NCBI RefSeq assembly: GCF_012726345.1 | Contig: NZ_PTXN01000002.1 | Location: 186,001-250,000 of the forward strand | DNA length: 64,000 nucleotides | Source of the DNA: Marinomonas sp. UCMA 3892 | GTDB lineage: Bacteria > Pseudomonadota > Gammaproteobacteria > Pseudomonadales > Marinomonadaceae | Reading direction: 5' to 3' | Part shown: piece by piece, positions 46,391 to 57,699 of the stretch | Position numbering within the stretch: position 1 is the first letter of the stretch | How the letters are laid out: each line of letters opens with the position of its first letter | Notes under the pieces: model-generated | The model's input: the letters and a program-made list of their open reading frames with translations, nothing else | Database searches by the model: none | Told to the model about the DNA's origin: nothing | Program-made: the position numbers and the translations under genes

Positions 46391-46639
46391 ATGAATAAAA
46401 AGCAGTTCTTAAACACTTATAAAAAAATCGACTCGCTCAACCAAGAGAGAACAGAAAACACTCAAAAGCGGGCACTTTATCGCTCAGAACACGATGAACG
46501 CCTAATAAAAGACTTTCATTACGCTAAATTCCAAAAAAACCTACATAACGCGCAACAAAACAACACGTTAAAAGAGCTGCTTGAGAAAGATAACTGGAGC
46601 GAAGAAGATACAGAAAAGCTTCTCAGCTCGCTACGCTAA
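46391..46639 (+). CDS. Small hypothetical protein
   Basis: An 82-residue, highly charged, probably helical protein (rich in K, E, N and Q) with no Cys, no signal and no membrane segment. I do not recognise a family. It begins 11 bases after trmO with AGCAGGAG just before the ATG, and ends before a strong bidirectional terminator, so it is likely a real last gene of the trmO unit. Confidence 0.6.
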   Translation: MNKKQFLNTYKKIDSLNQERTENTQKRALYRSEHDERLIKDFHYAKFQKNLHNAQQNNTLKELLEKDNWSEEDTEKLLSSLR

Positions 46640-46723
46640 AAAACATACACCGAGTCTATACCCATGGTTATCCACATGTTCTGTGTATAGTTTCCTTGTC
46701 AATAAATTCAAAAAAATAAGTAA

Positions 46724-46751
46724 AAAAAAGCGGACCTAAGTCCGCTTTTTT
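46724..46751. terminator. Bidirectional terminator between trmO unit and rpsA
   Basis: Arms AAAAAAGCGGAC and GTCCGCTTTTTT around a CTAA loop. A and T runs on both sides make it work for the small gene on the plus strand and for rpsA on the minus strand (22 bases after its stop). Confidence 0.9.
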
Positions 46752-46773
46752 ACAACAACCAAGAGATCAAAAC

Positions 46774-48456
46774 TTAGTTTTGGTTTTCTAGTTGTGCTTT
46801 GATCAAATCACCAATAGTGGTTGGACCATTAGTTTCAGCTTGTTGCTTCTCAGAATGAGATTTCAACGCAGCTTTCTCTTCAGTAGCATCTTTCTGCTTG
46901 ATAGAAAGAGTGATAGTACGAGCTTTACGATCAACATTGATGATCGCAGCTTCTACTTTGTCGCCTTCTTTCAATGCAGTTGTTGCATCTTCAATACGTT
47001 CACGGCTGATTTCAGATACTTTCAAAGTAGCTTCAACGCCTTCAGCAAGAACAACTACCGCACCTTTTGCATCAACTTCAGAAACAGTACCGTTAACGAT
47101 AGTGCCTTTGTCATTTTCAGCAACGAATGCTAGGAACGGATCTTCTTCTAGTTGTTTAACACCTAGAGAAATACGCTCACGCTCAGCGTCGATAGACAAT
47201 ACAACAGTCTCTAACATATCGCCTTTCTTGTATTGACGTACTGCTTCTTCACCAGTTTCGTCCCAAGATAGGTCAGATAGGTGAACAAGACCATCGATAC
47301 CACCGTCAAGACCAATGAACACACCAAAGTCAGTAATAGACTTGATAGCGCCAGAGATTTTGTCGCCTTTATTGAAAGAAGTTGCGAACTCTTCCCATGG
47401 GTTCATTGTGCACTGCTTGATACCCAAAGAAATACGACGACGCTCTTCATCAATATCAAGAACCATAACTTCAACTTCATCACCGATCTGAACAACTTTA
47501 GATGGGTGAATGTTTTTGTTAGTCCAATCCATTTCAGAAACGTGAACTAGACCTTCTACGCCTTCTTCAAGTTCAGCGAAGCAGCCGTAATCAGTCAAGT
47601 TAGTAACTTTAGCAGTTACTTTAGTGTTTTCTGGGTAACGTGCTTTGATAGCAACCCATGGATCTTCACCCAACTGCTTAAGACCTAGAGACACACGGTT
47701 ACGCTCGCGGTCAAACTTAAGTACTTTAACATCGATTTCATCGCCAACAGCAATGATTTCGCTTGGGTGTTTGATGCGTTTCCAAGCCATGTCAGTGATG
47801 TGTAGAAGACCATCAACACCACCAAGATCAACGAAAGCACCGTAGTCAGTAAGGTTCTTAACGATACCTTTAACTTCTTGACCCTCTTCAAGAGAAGCAA
47901 GCAATGTTTCACGTTCAGCGCTGTTAGTCGCTTCCATAACGGCACGACGAGAAACAACAACGTTGTTACGTTTTTGATCAAGCTTGATAAGTTTGAACTC
48001 TAGATCCACACCTTCCAAGTGAGATGTGTCGCGGATTGGGCGAACATCTACCAAAGAGCCAGGCAAGAAGGCACGGATGTTAGCGATATCAACTGTGAAG
48101 CCACCTTTGACTTTACCATTGATAACACCGTGAACAATGGCGTTTTCTTCGTAAGCTTTTTCAAGCACAGACCAAGTTTCTGCACGTTTAGCTTTTTCAC
48201 GAGACAATTTAGTCTCACCGAAGCCATCTTCAACAGCGTCAAGAGCAACTTTAACTTCGTCACCGATGTTTAAGTTGAACTCACCACTATCCGTTAGGAA
48301 CTGAGAACGAGGAATTACGCCTTCAGATTTAAGACCTGCATGAACAGTTACCCACTCGCTGTCGATATCAACAACAATACCAGTAACAATTGAGCCTGGC
48401 GCCATTTCGACGGTTAATAGGCTTTCTTCAAACAGTTCTGCGAAGCTTTGAGTCAT
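46774..48456 (-). CDS. rpsA: Ribosomal protein S1
   Basis: S1 helps the 30S subunit bind and unfold messages. The 560-residue protein has six S1 repeats, each with a [10 protein letters not shown] or similar core (for example [41 protein letters not shown]). Length is typical of gammaproteobacteria. It has its own promoter and a structured leader (see that entry), consistent with autoregulation. ihfB, often downstream in relatives, is not present; the terminator follows directly. Confidence 0.98.
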   Translation of the reverse strand: MTQSFAELFEESLLTVEMAPGSIVTGIVVDIDSEWVTVHAGLKSEGVIPRSQFLTDSGEFNLNIGDEVKVALDAVEDGFGETKLSREKAKRAETWSVLEKAYEENAIVHGVINGKVKGGFTVDIANIRAFLPGSLVDVRPIRDTSHLEGVDLEFKLIKLDQKRNNVVVSRRAVMEATNSAERETLLASLEEGQEVKGIVKNLTDYGAFVDLGGVDGLLHITDMAWKRIKHPSEIIAVGDEIDVKVLKFDRERNRVSLGLKQLGEDPWVAIKARYPENTKVTAKVTNLTDYGCFAELEEGVEGLVHVSEMDWTNKNIHPSKVVQIGDEVEVMVLDIDEERRRISLGIKQCTMNPWEEFATSFNKGDKISGAIKSITDFGVFIGLDGGIDGLVHLSDLSWDETGEEAVRQYKKGDMLETVVLSIDAERERISLGVKQLEEDPFLAFVAENDKGTIVNGTVSEVDAKGAVVVLAEGVEATLKVSEISRERIEDATTALKEGDKVEAAIINVDRKARTITLSIKQKDATEEKAALKSHSEKQQAETNGPTTIGDLIKAQLENQN

Positions 48457-48474
48457 TGTATTTCCTATATAGTC

Positions 48475-48568
48475 GGCCTATATAAAGAACTAGGCCATAT
48501 CCACATTGCCAGCAAATGTGGGTCAATTTTTTTGGATGATGCGATGAAAGCTTGCTGGCACTTTCATC
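48475..48568 (-). promoter_or_regulatory. rpsA leader RNA with three hairpins and complementary loops
   Basis: In transcript order: hairpin 1 (48543-48568, 8-bp arms GATGAAAG/CTTTCATC, 10-nt loop), hairpin 2 (48501-48521, 7-bp arms CCACATT/AATGTGG, 7-nt loop) and hairpin 3 (48475-48496, 6-bp arms GGCCTA/TAGGCC). The RNA loop of hairpin 1 contains GCCAGCA and the loop of hairpin 2 is UGCUGGC: a perfect 7-nt complement. Three hairpins before the start are the known plan of gammaproteobacterial S1 autoregulation. The weak ribosome site TAGGAAA lies 19 bases beyond hairpin 3. Confidence 0.75.
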
Positions 48569-48599
48569 GACTTGAATAACATTTGATCTATTCTAGCAC

Positions 48600-48605
48600 A
48601 TTATA
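48600..48605 (-). promoter_or_regulatory. rpsA promoter, -10 box
   Basis: A perfect TATAAT stands on the minus strand, about 145 bases before the rpsA start and upstream of the three hairpins. The -35 at the right spacing (TTTCGC, about 48623-48628) is weak. Confidence 0.6.
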
Positions 48606-48637
48606 GATAAAAAATAGTAGACGCGAAAAAGAACAGA

Positions 48638-49321
48638 TTATACAAGACCCGCTTTTGCCGTTTCAGCAAAAATCATCTCGACAACCTGTTCTATGGTCAA
48701 ATTCGTACTATCTATTACTAAAGCACCTGCTGCAGGCACAAGTGGAGCAATCGCTCTATTTGCATCACGCTCATCCCGCTCTTTAATCTTTTTAACTAAT
48801 TCGCCTAGATTAACAGCTTCCCCTTTTTGCTGCAATTGCTGCAAGCGACGCTGAGCACGTTCTTCTGCCGATGCCGTCAGAAATATTTTAATCTGCGCAG
48901 AAGGAAAAACCACCGTCCCCATATCACGCCCGTCCGCCACTAAACCGGGCGATTGCGAAAAAGCACGCTGACGTAACAACAAACCTTCTCGAACTTCTGG
49001 AATAGCCGCCAACTTAGACGCGCAATTACCAACCTCTTCAGTTCGAATGGCTTGGGTAACGATCTCGCCTTCTAGAATAATTTCAACTTTACCCTCTTCT
49101 GACTGCTGAAACTGTATATCCAAATGCTCAGCCAAGACTTTCAAAGTCTCAACATCATCAGAGGACATACCGTGATGCGATACAGCAAGTGCCAGCAGTC
49201 GATATAAAGCACCACTATCAAGTATGTGCCATCCCAGCTTTTCTGCGATTAATTGACTTACAGTGCCTTTACCTGCACCACTTGGACCATCAATCGTAAT
49301 AACTGGGCCTTGGTTGATCAT
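48638..49321 (-). CDS. cmk: Cytidylate kinase
   Basis: Cmk phosphorylates CMP and dCMP. The 227-residue protein has the P-loop [14 protein letters not shown] and the [14 protein letters not shown] motif, with the large CMP-binding insert. Starts 19 bases after the tyrA-aroA stop, in the usual order before rpsA. Confidence 0.97.
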   Translation of the reverse strand: MINQGPVITIDGPSGAGKGTVSQLIAEKLGWHILDSGALYRLLALAVSHHGMSSDDVETLKVLAEHLDIQFQQSEEGKVEIILEGEIVTQAIRTEEVGNCASKLAAIPEVREGLLLRQRAFSQSPGLVADGRDMGTVVFPSAQIKIFLTASAEERAQRRLQQLQQKGEAVNLGELVKKIKERDERDANRAIAPLVPAAGALVIDSTNLTIEQVVEMIFAETAKAGLV

Positions 49322-49340
49322 AACTATTCCTCTTAAAAAA

Positions 49341-51587
49341 CTATTGCGCCACAGTGCAGTGAAAACCTAACTGCATAGCAACACTCTCCAACTCGTTAAA
49401 TTCTTCTAATAATTTTTGGCAATCATTCACTTTTGTAACCGATTGGCTTCGCGCTCCTAACGCCAACATGGCAAGCGCTAATTTATCATCACCAGCACAA
49501 TCCAACTCACCACCAAATGGAAGACCACCTTTTATAAGTAAATCACCATTTTCGTAAGCACAACAAATCTTCACATGCTCAAGAGCATCCACTAAAGCCA
49601 AGACCCTATCCTCACAATAATAAGGTAGAGAACCGACACCTTGAATACAGCTTTCGCCCTTCGCATAAGCCGCAGCAACACACAACAAAGGCAACTCATT
49701 TCTAAATTGGTAAACCTGCTCTGGCAGCAGGGTAAACGATTTTAACTCAGCAAAGCCCGCCTGAAGCTTACCTTCACACAAGCCAAACTCACCTTGCTCA
49801 GGAATACATATATTCGCACCAATCGATTTTAGAAATGATAAAAATGCATAAGACACAGAATCCAAACCCGCATTCTCGATTAGCAACTCAGAACCCGGCA
49901 ACAAGCTCGCCAATAACACCAACCAAGCCGCCTCATACTCATCACCAGATAATACAATATCCGTACCAACCAAAGACGCTGGAACAACGCTAAAGCCGTC
50001 GGCATGCTCCAATATGGTCACACCAAAATGACGCAACAACACCTCGCAGTGAGACAATCCCGTCGACAGTGTCATAACAGAACCTTCAACAGGCGAGTAT
50101 AGCGCCGCCAAAAACGCCGACATACGCAAACGCTCAGAACCTGCCGTCAAATCAATATACACATTAGACGAGACGCCCGGCACAAGACTAACAGGCAGAC
50201 AGTCGGTCACTTCAGAGACCACATCACCACCCATTTTGCGCACCAAAGAAAACAAGTCACTCATAGACTGATTTAACAATGCACCTTCCGCCACAACAGA
50301 GACAGGAAATGACTGCCCAGCCAAAACAGGCAACAACAAATACAAACTTTCCCGCGATTGATGAACATTAATGGGAGCAATAGGTGCTTTTAAACCACGA
50401 AGGCCAACCCCATGAACACGCAAGTGATCAGCAGATACCTCCTCAATCACAACCCCCATATCGCGAAAAGCCTGTATTGTAATGCGAACATCACCAGTCA
50501 AATCAACGTTCTTTATTTCACTCACGCCTTCAGAAAGCGCAGCTATGGTAATCACTTTATGTGACAGAGATTTGTCACCCAATAAAGAAATATCACCTTT
50601 AATCGCAGAAGCAGGCAAAACAGAAACCGATACTGGGCGAACCTCTTTCGTAGAGCCAATTGTACGCTGCTCTAATAACCGAAGAAAATGATCTCGCGCA
50701 GACTTAGCACGAGTAAAAACACCAAACATGCTTGCACCATCACCTTGCTCTATCGCAGCGCGCATATCAGCAAGACGATCCGTGAAATGATCTAACGTAG
50801 CCAAGGTAGCCTCTTTATTGGCCATAAAGACATCGCGCCACATAACAGGGTCGCTTGAAGCAATCCGAGTAAAGTCTCGAAAGCCACCAGCAGCAAACTT
50901 AAAGATATCCTGACTACGCTCACCATTAGCCAATGCATCAACCAAAGTATAAGCAAGGAGATGCGGCAAATGACTTGAAGAAGCCAATACATGATCATGA
51001 TGATCAACATCCATACTCACGACATCTGCCCCAACGGCACGCCAAAGACGATGAAGACGATCCAACAACACAGGATTACTGTCTGCCAATGGTGTCACTA
51101 TAGCCATATGCTTCTCAAAAAGAAGAGGATTAGATGCTAATACACCACTCTTTTCCGCTCCAGCAATAGGGTGCCCAGGAATGAAGTTGGTTGGCACATA
51201 ACCAAAAACACGGCGAACAGATTCAACCACACTACCTTTCGTGGAACCCACATCCGTGACAAGCGTATGCTCAGACAACAAAGGCTTCAGATCCGTTAAT
51301 ACTGACTCCATTGCCCTTACCGGAGTAGCAAGAACAATCACATCCATTTGAGAAATAAATTCAGCCGTCATTTCTGCTGGATGATCAATCACTCCCGTTG
51401 AAACACCAAGAGATAATTCCCCTTCTCGACGGTCAATTGCAAACAATGTCGCCAAGCCACGCTCTTTTAAAGCCTTAGCAAATGATCCACCAATCATGCC
51501 AAGACCGATGATCATGACATTGCCAAATTTCTTTTTTTCTTGAGACGTCACTGCAAAAGACGCCTTAAAATCACGTTCACCAGCCAA
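49341..51587 (-). CDS. Prephenate dehydrogenase fused to a divergent EPSP-synthase-like domain
   Basis: The N-terminal part (about 1-300) is a normal Tyr[46 protein letters not shown]. The C-terminal part (about 315-748) has the AroA fold but has lost most EPSP synthase catalytic residues: GDKSLSHK keeps Lys but changes R27 to K; the NxGTxxR motif reads QSRESLY; the DELP motif reads NELP; the KESDR motif reads YCEDR; and DHR reads DDK. The fusion is normal in pseudomonads, the degeneration is not. The frame's first codon at 51587 is TTG; an internal ATG at 51515 is possible. Confidence 0.85.
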   Translation of the reverse strand: MAGERDFKASFAVTSQEKKKFGNVMIIGLGMIGGSFAKALKERGLATLFAIDRREGELSLGVSTGVIDHPAEMTAEFISQMDVIVLATPVRAMESVLTDLKPLLSEHTLVTDVGSTKGSVVESVRRVFGYVPTNFIPGHPIAGAEKSGVLASNPLLFEKHMAIVTPLADSNPVLLDRLHRLWRAVGADVVSMDVDHHDHVLASSSHLPHLLAYTLVDALANGERSQDIFKFAAGGFRDFTRIASSDPVMWRDVFMANKEATLATLDHFTDRLADMRAAIEQGDGASMFGVFTRAKSARDHFLRLLEQRTIGSTKEVRPVSVSVLPASAIKGDISLLGDKSLSHKVITIAALSEGVSEIKNVDLTGDVRITIQAFRDMGVVIEEVSADHLRVHGVGLRGLKAPIAPINVHQSRESLYLLLPVLAGQSFPVSVVAEGALLNQSMSDLFSLVRKMGGDVVSEVTDCLPVSLVPGVSSNVYIDLTAGSERLRMSAFLAALYSPVEGSVMTLSTGLSHCEVLLRHFGVTILEHADGFSVVPASLVGTDIVLSGDEYEAAWLVLLASLLPGSELLIENAGLDSVSYAFLSFLKSIGANICIPEQGEFGLCEGKLQAGFAELKSFTLLPEQVYQFRNELPLLCVAAAYAKGESCIQGVGSLPYYCEDRVLALVDALEHVKICCAYENGDLLIKGGLPFGGELDCAGDDKLALAMLALGARSQSVTKVNDCQKLLEEFNELESVAMQLGFHCTVAQ

Positions 51588-51610
51588 AGCACAACACTCT
51601 TATAAAATTG

Positions 51611-52732
51611 CTAAAGTACAGCCACAGGGTAAGAACCCAACACTTTTACTTCCGATGCACGTTCACGCAATTCATCGATCACGGCACGACACTCGTCATC
51701 TTCATGATGACCAACAAAGTCAATGTAAAAGATATAGCCCCAACGACTCATTAATGAAGGACGAGTCTCAAGGCGAGTCATATCCACTCCATGACGTTCG
51801 AACGCCTCAAGCAAACGATATAAAGCACCCGGCTCATTTTTTGCACTAATTAGTAGTGATGTCTTATCTTTACCGCTTGGTGGAACATCCTGATTACCAA
51901 CGATCAAAAAGCGCGTGGTGTTATCAGGACGATCTTCAATATTAGAAGAAATTTTCAATAATCCGTATAGCTCGCAAGCCACCTCCCCCGCAATGGCAGC
52001 AATAGCACGACCACTGCGACCAGCCTCAGCCGCAAGACGAGCAGCTTCGGCATTGGAACTCACAGCAATGCGCTCAACATGCGGCCAATAACGATCCAAC
52101 CAAGCACGACATTGCGCCAAAGACTGCTGATGGGAATAAATATGAGTGACGTCATCGGAGTTAATATTCGGACTCACCAACAAATGATGATGAATACGCT
52201 CCTCCACTTCACCGCATATTTTTAAACGCGAGTCACGAAAGCTATCTAACGTATGATTAACAACACCTTCTGTCGAATTTTCAACCGGCACGACACCATA
52301 ATTAGCTGCACCAGACTCCACTTCACGGAACACCTCATCAATAGCAGCCATCGGCGCACTAACAATAGATTTACCAAAGTGCTTCAATGCCGCTTGCTGT
52401 GTAAAAGTGCCTTCTGGCCCTAAAAACGCGATACGCATTGGCTTTTCAAGAGCCAAACATGAAGACATAACCTGTCGAAAGATCTTCGCCATCTCTTCAT
52501 TACCCAAAGGCCCTTCATTGCGTTCCATAACTCTACGCAACACTTGAGCTTCACGCTCAGGGCGATAAAACACGACGGCCTCATCCCCCTGCTCAGCCAA
52601 TTTAACTTCGGCCACTTTTTGAGCACAAGTTGCTCGCTCGTTAATCAGCATTTGTATTTGCGAGTCAATGGAATCGATACGATCGCGCAATAAAGGCAGC
52701 GTATCTGGTACTGCTTGTTTGGAATTTGACAT
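51611..52732 (-). CDS. pheA: Chorismate mutase / prephenate dehydratase PheA
   Basis: This bifunctional enzyme (P-protein) makes phenylpyruvate. In order: a chorismate mutase domain (LRDRIDSIDSQIQMLINER), a prephenate dehydratase domain (IAFLGPEGTFTQQAA, with the catalytic Thr in NTTRF) and a C-terminal ACT domain (NEPGALYRLLEAFERHGV, ESRP-like ETRPS) that gives phenylalanine feedback. The 373-residue length is normal. It lies between serC and tyrA; hisC, often between pheA and tyrA in pseudomonads, is missing. Confidence 0.97.
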   Translation of the reverse strand: MSNSKQAVPDTLPLLRDRIDSIDSQIQMLINERATCAQKVAEVKLAEQGDEAVVFYRPEREAQVLRRVMERNEGPLGNEEMAKIFRQVMSSCLALEKPMRIAFLGPEGTFTQQAALKHFGKSIVSAPMAAIDEVFREVESGAANYGVVPVENSTEGVVNHTLDSFRDSRLKICGEVEERIHHHLLVSPNINSDDVTHIYSHQQSLAQCRAWLDRYWPHVERIAVSSNAEAARLAAEAGRSGRAIAAIAGEVACELYGLLKISSNIEDRPDNTTRFLIVGNQDVPPSGKDKTSLLISAKNEPGALYRLLEAFERHGVDMTRLETRPSLMSRWGYIFYIDFVGHHEDDECRAVIDELRERASEVKVLGSYPVAVL

Positions 52733-52771
52733 GCTATTAAATATCCGTAGAGGTTAGTGTCTTAAAAAGTT

Positions 52772-53851
52772 TTATCCGTGGCGCTCTTCAAAACCACGCA
52801 TAAATTCAATCAAAGCCTCAATACCTTCCATCGGCATTGCGTTGTATATACTTGCACGCATCCCACCAACAGAGCGATGCCCTGCCAAGGTGCGCAGACC
52901 AACCGCCTCAGATTCTTGCAAAAATAGAGCCTCAAGTGACTCATCCGCAAGAATAAATGGCACATTCATTCGAGAGCGGTAGACAGGATCAACAGGGTTT
53001 GAGTAGAAATTACTAGAATCGATAAAGTCGTAAAGCGCTTGTGCCTTACGGATATTGATCTGTTCAATCGCCTCAACACCACCCTGCGCCTCTAACCACT
53101 CAAACACTAAGTCAGCTAGATAAATAGCAAAAGTTGGCGGCGTATTGATCATCGAATCATTTTCAGCCAAATGAGCAAAGTTCCAAATGGCCGGCAAATC
53201 ATCACTAGAACGAGCTAATAAATCCTTACGAATAATGCAAATAACCACACCCGCTGGACCAACATTTTTTTGTGCGCCAGCGTAAATCACACCGTATTTA
53301 CTGACATCTACTTTGCGAGACAAAATAGTTGAAGATAAATCCGCAACAATAGGCAAATTTGTTTCTGGCAAGTCTGCAAACTCTAAACCACCAATGGTTT
53401 CATTTGGACAAATATGTAAATAAGCAGCGCTTTCATCTAATTCTAGCGTAGAGAAATCAGGAACTGTGGTGTAGTTTTGAGCTTTAGAGGAGCCAACCAC
53501 ACTAACTTTTGTGTATTTTTTCGCCTCTTTAATTGCCTTTGAAGACCAAGCACCGGTATCCAAAAAACAAGCCGACTCAAACCCATTAGCCAAATTCGCA
53601 GGAATTTGAGAAAACAAGGTAGATGCACCACCTTGAACAAACAAGATTTCATAGTCATCACTGATATTCATCAAGCGCGACAAACGAGCCTTAGCTGATG
53701 CCAAAATAGACATAAACTCAGAGCTACGATGACTCATTTCCATCACAGAAACGCCCGCACCATGCCAATCTAACAATTCAGCCTGTGCTTTTTTCAAAAC
53801 CGCTTCAGGAAGCGCTGCGGGACCAGAACAAAAATTATATACTCGGCTCAT
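52772..53851 (-). CDS. serC: Phosphoserine aminotransferase SerC
   Basis: SerC makes phosphoserine (and a B6 intermediate) with PLP. Seen are NFCSGPAALP at the start, the PLP Lys in YAGAQKNVGPAGV, and HRSVGGMRASIYN near the end. 359 residues is normal. Downstream of gyrA, 75 bases apart and with a terminator between, so it probably has its own promoter. Confidence 0.97.
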   Translation of the reverse strand: MSRVYNFCSGPAALPEAVLKKAQAELLDWHGAGVSVMEMSHRSSEFMSILASAKARLSRLMNISDDYEILFVQGGASTLFSQIPANLANGFESACFLDTGAWSSKAIKEAKKYTKVSVVGSSKAQNYTTVPDFSTLELDESAAYLHICPNETIGGLEFADLPETNLPIVADLSSTILSRKVDVSKYGVIYAGAQKNVGPAGVVICIIRKDLLARSSDDLPAIWNFAHLAENDSMINTPPTFAIYLADLVFEWLEAQGGVEAIEQINIRKAQALYDFIDSSNFYSNPVDPVYRSRMNVPFILADESLEALFLQESEAVGLRTLAGHRSVGGMRASIYNAMPMEGIEALIEFMRGFEERHG

Positions 53852-53896
53852 CCTGCTTATTACCTCTAGTATTTTCAGGATCTATCTACAACAAAA

Positions 53897-53918
53897 GCGA
53901 CGCACCTAAGTGCGTCGC
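53897..53918 (-). terminator. gyrA terminator
   Basis: Perfect arms GCGACGCAC and GTGCGTCGC around a CTAA loop lie nine bases after the gyrA stop on the minus strand and are followed by TTTTGTTG. A T-rich run also stands on the plus-strand side. Confidence 0.85.
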
Positions 53919-53926
53919 TTTATTTT

Positions 53927-56620
53927 CTATTCCGTATCGCTATCAAGGATATCAGGAGATTCGCCACCATCATTCGGTGCTTGATCAACAACTGTAGTAT
54001 CATCTACCTCATCGATCTCAACATCTTCTTCTTCATCATCTTCAACAACACGCTCAATGCCAACCAAGTGCTCATCGTTGGTCAAACGAATCAAAGTAAC
54101 ACCTTGAGTATTTCTACCCTGACATGACACTTCCGTCACACGGGTACGAACCAAAGTACCTTGATCAGTAATCAAAATAATCTCATCAGTTTCATCAACC
54201 TGAGCAGCACCAACAACAGGGCCATTACGCTCAGAAACCTGAATACCGATAACACCTTGACCACCACGACCATACACAGGGAAATCTTCTACCAAAGTAC
54301 GCTTGCCATAACCATTTTCACAAGCCATCAACACAGCAGAACCATCCTGAGGAACAATAAGTGAAACAACCTTAGCATCTTCACCCAAACGAATACCACG
54401 TACACCTGCTGCAGTACGCCCCATTGCACGAACATCAGATTCTTTAAAGCGGATTGTTTTACCAGAAGATGAAACCAACATAATATCGTTTTCACCATTA
54501 GTAACAGACACACCAACCAACTCATCGGTTTCATCTAAGCTTAGCGCAATCAAACCAGTCGAACGTGGGCGCGCAAAATGCTGCATCGCTGTCTTCTTAA
54601 CTGTTCCATTTGCCGTCGCCATAAAGATATAGCTACTAGCCTCAACAATGGCATCATCAGAAACATCATCATCCGCTTCGGAATCAGCCTCAACCGCTTC
54701 AACAACAGGTAAAGGCAATAGTGCGGATATAGACTCACCTTCTCTCAAAGGTAATAAATTAACAATAGGACGACCTTTCGCACTACGGCTAGCTACCGGA
54801 ATCTCAAACACACGCAACCAGTAAACTTTACCAAAGTTACTAAACAGCATGATTGTGTCATGACTACTAGTAACCAACAAATGCTCGATGTGATCCTCAT
54901 CTTTCATGCTCGCAGATGACTTACCGCGACCGCCACGACGCTGAGCTTGATACTCAACTAATGGCTGGGATTTCGCGTAACCTGTATTCGAAATCGTCAC
55001 CACCATTGGCGCTTCATCAATCAAATCAGCAATAGTCAGATCTTGGCGAGACGTCAGAATTTCAGTACGTCGTGCATCACCAAAAGTTTCTTTAACTTCT
55101 TGCAGCTCTTCACGAATCACTTCCATCAAACGATCTGGATTAGACAGGATATTGAGTAACTCGCCAATAAGCTCAATCAGAGTCTTATATTCACCCAGTA
55201 ACTTATCGTGCTCCAAGCCTGTCAAACGATGCAGACGCAAATCCAAAATTGCTTGAGCTTGATCAGGTGATAAATGATATGCACCATCAACAAATCCGTA
55301 ACCAGCCTCAAGATCATCAGGGCGGCAAGCATCAGCACCAGCGCGCTCAAGCATGGCAACCACATCACCCGGCTCCCAAGACTCACTAACAATTTTTTCT
55401 TTTGCTTCAGCTGACGTCGGCGATGTACGGATTAGCTCAATTACACGATCAATATTCGCCAGAGAAACAGCCAAACCTTCTAAGATGTGGCCGCGTTCAC
55501 GAGCTTTACGAAGTTCGAAAATCGTACGACGAGTAACCACTTCACGACGGTGTTTAACGAAGCACTCAAGAATTTGCTTGATATTAAGTAACTGAGGACG
55601 ACCATCAACCAAGGCCACCATGTTAATACCAAACACTGACTGCAACTGAGTTTGTGTGAATATATTATTCACAACAACATCAGGGTTTTCACCGCGACGC
55701 AACTCGATAACGATACGCATACCGTCTTTGTCAGATTCATCACGAAGCTCACTGATACCTTCCAGTTTTTTCTCTTTAACTAGCTCAGCGATTTTTTCAA
55801 TCACTTTCGCTTTGTTTAACTGGTAAGGGATTTCAGTGAAAACGATGGACTGGCGATTGCCTTTCTCCATGTCTTCAAAATGGTGACGGGCACGCATGTA
55901 AATACGACCGCGACCAGTTTTATAAGCTTCAATAATACCAGCGCGACCATTAATAAACGCCCCAGTAGGGAAGTCTGGCCCTGGTATATGATCGATAAGC
56001 TCATCAATAGTAATGTCAGCATTATCAATAACTGCCAAACAACCATCGATAATCTCACCAAGATTATGAGGTGGGATATTAGTCGCCATACCTACTGCAA
56101 TACCCGCCGAACCGTTCACTAACAGCCCAGGAACTCGCGCAGGCAATACTTCTGGCATAAACTCTGTGCCGTCATAGTTAGGCACGAAGTCGACGGTTTC
56201 TTTCTCTAAGTCCATCAAAAGATGGTGAGAAATTTTCGCCATACGGATTTCGGTATAACGCATTGCTGCAGCACTGTCACCATCGACAGAGCCGAAGTTA
56301 CCTTGACCATCAACCAAGGTGTAACGCATTGAGAAAGGCTGCGCCATACGAACAATCGTATCGTATACAGCAGAATCACCATGTGGGTGATATTTACCGA
56401 TTACATCACCGACGATACGCGCCGATTTTTTGTACGGTTTATTCCAATCATTTTTAAGTTCATTCATCGCAAATAGAACGCGACGGTGAACAGGCTTTAA
56501 CCCGTCTCGCACATCAGGTAATGCTCGACCTACAATTACACTCATGGCGTAATCTAGGTAAGATCCCTTAAGTTCATTTTCGATACTGACGGGAATAATT
56601 TCTTTGGCTAATTCACCCAT
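53927..56620 (-). CDS. gyrA: DNA gyrase subunit A
   Basis: GyrA is the cleavage subunit of gyrase. The active Tyr is in [12 protein letters not shown], the quinolone region [14 protein letters not shown] has wild-type Ser and Asp, the GyrA box is QRRGGRGK, and the C-terminus is an acidic tail ([17 protein letters not shown]). The 897-residue length is normal. The leader holds a small hairpin GGAGTC/GACTCC (56645-56661), and a weak TTGAAG-TATGTT promoter lies upstream. Confidence 0.98.
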   Translation of the reverse strand: MGELAKEIIPVSIENELKGSYLDYAMSVIVGRALPDVRDGLKPVHRRVLFAMNELKNDWNKPYKKSARIVGDVIGKYHPHGDSAVYDTIVRMAQPFSMRYTLVDGQGNFGSVDGDSAAAMRYTEIRMAKISHHLLMDLEKETVDFVPNYDGTEFMPEVLPARVPGLLVNGSAGIAVGMATNIPPHNLGEIIDGCLAVIDNADITIDELIDHIPGPDFPTGAFINGRAGIIEAYKTGRGRIYMRARHHFEDMEKGNRQSIVFTEIPYQLNKAKVIEKIAELVKEKKLEGISELRDESDKDGMRIVIELRRGENPDVVVNNIFTQTQLQSVFGINMVALVDGRPQLLNIKQILECFVKHRREVVTRRTIFELRKARERGHILEGLAVSLANIDRVIELIRTSPTSAEAKEKIVSESWEPGDVVAMLERAGADACRPDDLEAGYGFVDGAYHLSPDQAQAILDLRLHRLTGLEHDKLLGEYKTLIELIGELLNILSNPDRLMEVIREELQEVKETFGDARRTEILTSRQDLTIADLIDEAPMVVTISNTGYAKSQPLVEYQAQRRGGRGKSSASMKDEDHIEHLLVTSSHDTIMLFSNFGKVYWLRVFEIPVASRSAKGRPIVNLLPLREGESISALLPLPVVEAVEADSEADDDVSDDAIVEASSYIFMATANGTVKKTAMQHFARPRSTGLIALSLDETDELVGVSVTNGENDIMLVSSSGKTIRFKESDVRAMGRTAAGVRGIRLGEDAKVVSLIVPQDGSAVLMACENGYGKRTLVEDFPVYGRGGQGVIGIQVSERNGPVVGAAQVDETDEIILITDQGTLVRTRVTEVSCQGRNTQGVTLIRLTNDEHLVGIERVVEDDEEEDVEIDEVDDTTVVDQAPNDGGESPDILDSDTE

Positions 56621-56799
56621 AGATACAATCGATCCTTATGCCTCGGAGTCAAAAAGACTCCCTAATATCTTTTTATAAGCGCCGCATTGTAACATAAGGA
56701 AATAAATAACACCCCTTCAAGGAGCATGTTTTGTTGCTCTATATCGCATTTATAGAATCCATCTACGGAACACTCTCTTTAACAAAGCAAGTTTGCTAT

Positions 56800-56828
56800 T
56801 GGTCACCTCTGAGGTTGGCGCTATACTA
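56800..56828 (+). promoter_or_regulatory. Likely sigma-70 promoter of ubiG
   Basis: TTGGTC and TATACT boxes stand exactly 17 bases apart, about 125 bases before the ubiG start, within the 336-base divergent gap to gyrA. The rest of that gap shows the gyrA leader and nothing else I can support. Confidence 0.6.
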
Positions 56829-56956
56829 GGATAACGTAATAAAAATAAGCATCGCCTCCACTACCTTAAGAAGCATTTCAGAAAACAGGCGATCGGTTCA
56901 GTACAACGAACATAGCTTTCTCACTCTTAGCGACATTGAAAAATGGAAAACAAAAC

Positions 56957-57679
56957 ATGACAAACACTCAACAGAACAACGTAGACCTGAATGAAGTTGC
57001 GAAGTTTGAAGCACTTGCGAGCCGTTGGTGGGACACAGAAAACGAATTCAAACCATTACATGATATCAATCCGCTACGTACCGATTATATCAGCGATAGA
57101 GCCAATGGATTGCAAGGAAAGAAAGTCATCGACGTAGGTTGCGGTGGCGGCATTCTATCTGAAGCGATGGCAAAACTAGGTGCAAATGTGAAAGGCATCG
57201 ATATGGGTGAAGCCCCCCTTGCCGTAGCAAAACTACATAAAGAAGAATCCAAACTCGACATTGATTATGAAAAAATCACCGCTGAAGAAATAGCGCAACG
57301 AGAAGCAGGCCAATATGATGTTGTCACCTGCCTTGAAATGCTTGAGCACGTACCCGACCCATCTTCAGTTATCAAAGCCTGTATGACTCTAGTAAAACCA
57401 GGTGGTCACGTATTTTTCTCTACGATCAACAGAAACCCGAAAGCGTACCTTTTTGCCATCGTTGGCGCAGAATATATCTTAAAAATGCTACCAAAAGGAA
57501 CTCACGATTACGCTAAATTCATCCAGCCAGCAGAGCTCAACAATTATGCAAGACAAGCCGGATTAGAAGTTACTCACATGACAGGAATGACATACAACCC
57601 TCTCACCAAAATATACAAACTTAATGACAAAGATGTGTCTGTCAACTACATGATGCACACCAAAAAAAACGAAGCCTAA
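56957..57679 (+). CDS. ubiG: Ubiquinone biosynthesis O-methyltransferase UbiG
   Basis: UbiG carries out both O-methylations in ubiquinone synthesis. The 240-residue protein has the start of the family ([26 protein letters not shown]), the SAM loop [19 protein letters not shown], and [14 protein letters not shown] at 56957 is preferred over the TTG at 56936 because the family start is there and GGAAA precedes it. Genes for MupP, found between ubiG and yciK in pseudomonads, are missing. Confidence 0.96.
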   Translation: MTNTQQNNVDLNEVAKFEALASRWWDTENEFKPLHDINPLRTDYISDRANGLQGKKVIDVGCGGGILSEAMAKLGANVKGIDMGEAPLAVAKLHKEESKLDIDYEKITAEEIAQREAGQYDVVTCLEMLEHVPDPSSVIKACMTLVKPGGHVFFSTINRNPKAYLFAIVGAEYILKMLPKGTHDYAKFIQPAELNNYARQAGLEVTHMTGMTYNPLTKIYKLNDKDVSVNYMMHTKKNEA

Positions 57680-57699
57680 GCAAGGCACAAGGAGGAGAT

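Noticed and set aside
46792-47236. Two open frames of about 112 residues on the plus strand across rpsA.
   Set aside because: They are antisense shadows of the highly repeated S1 coding sequence, with no ribosome site and Ser/Phe-rich low-complexity products.
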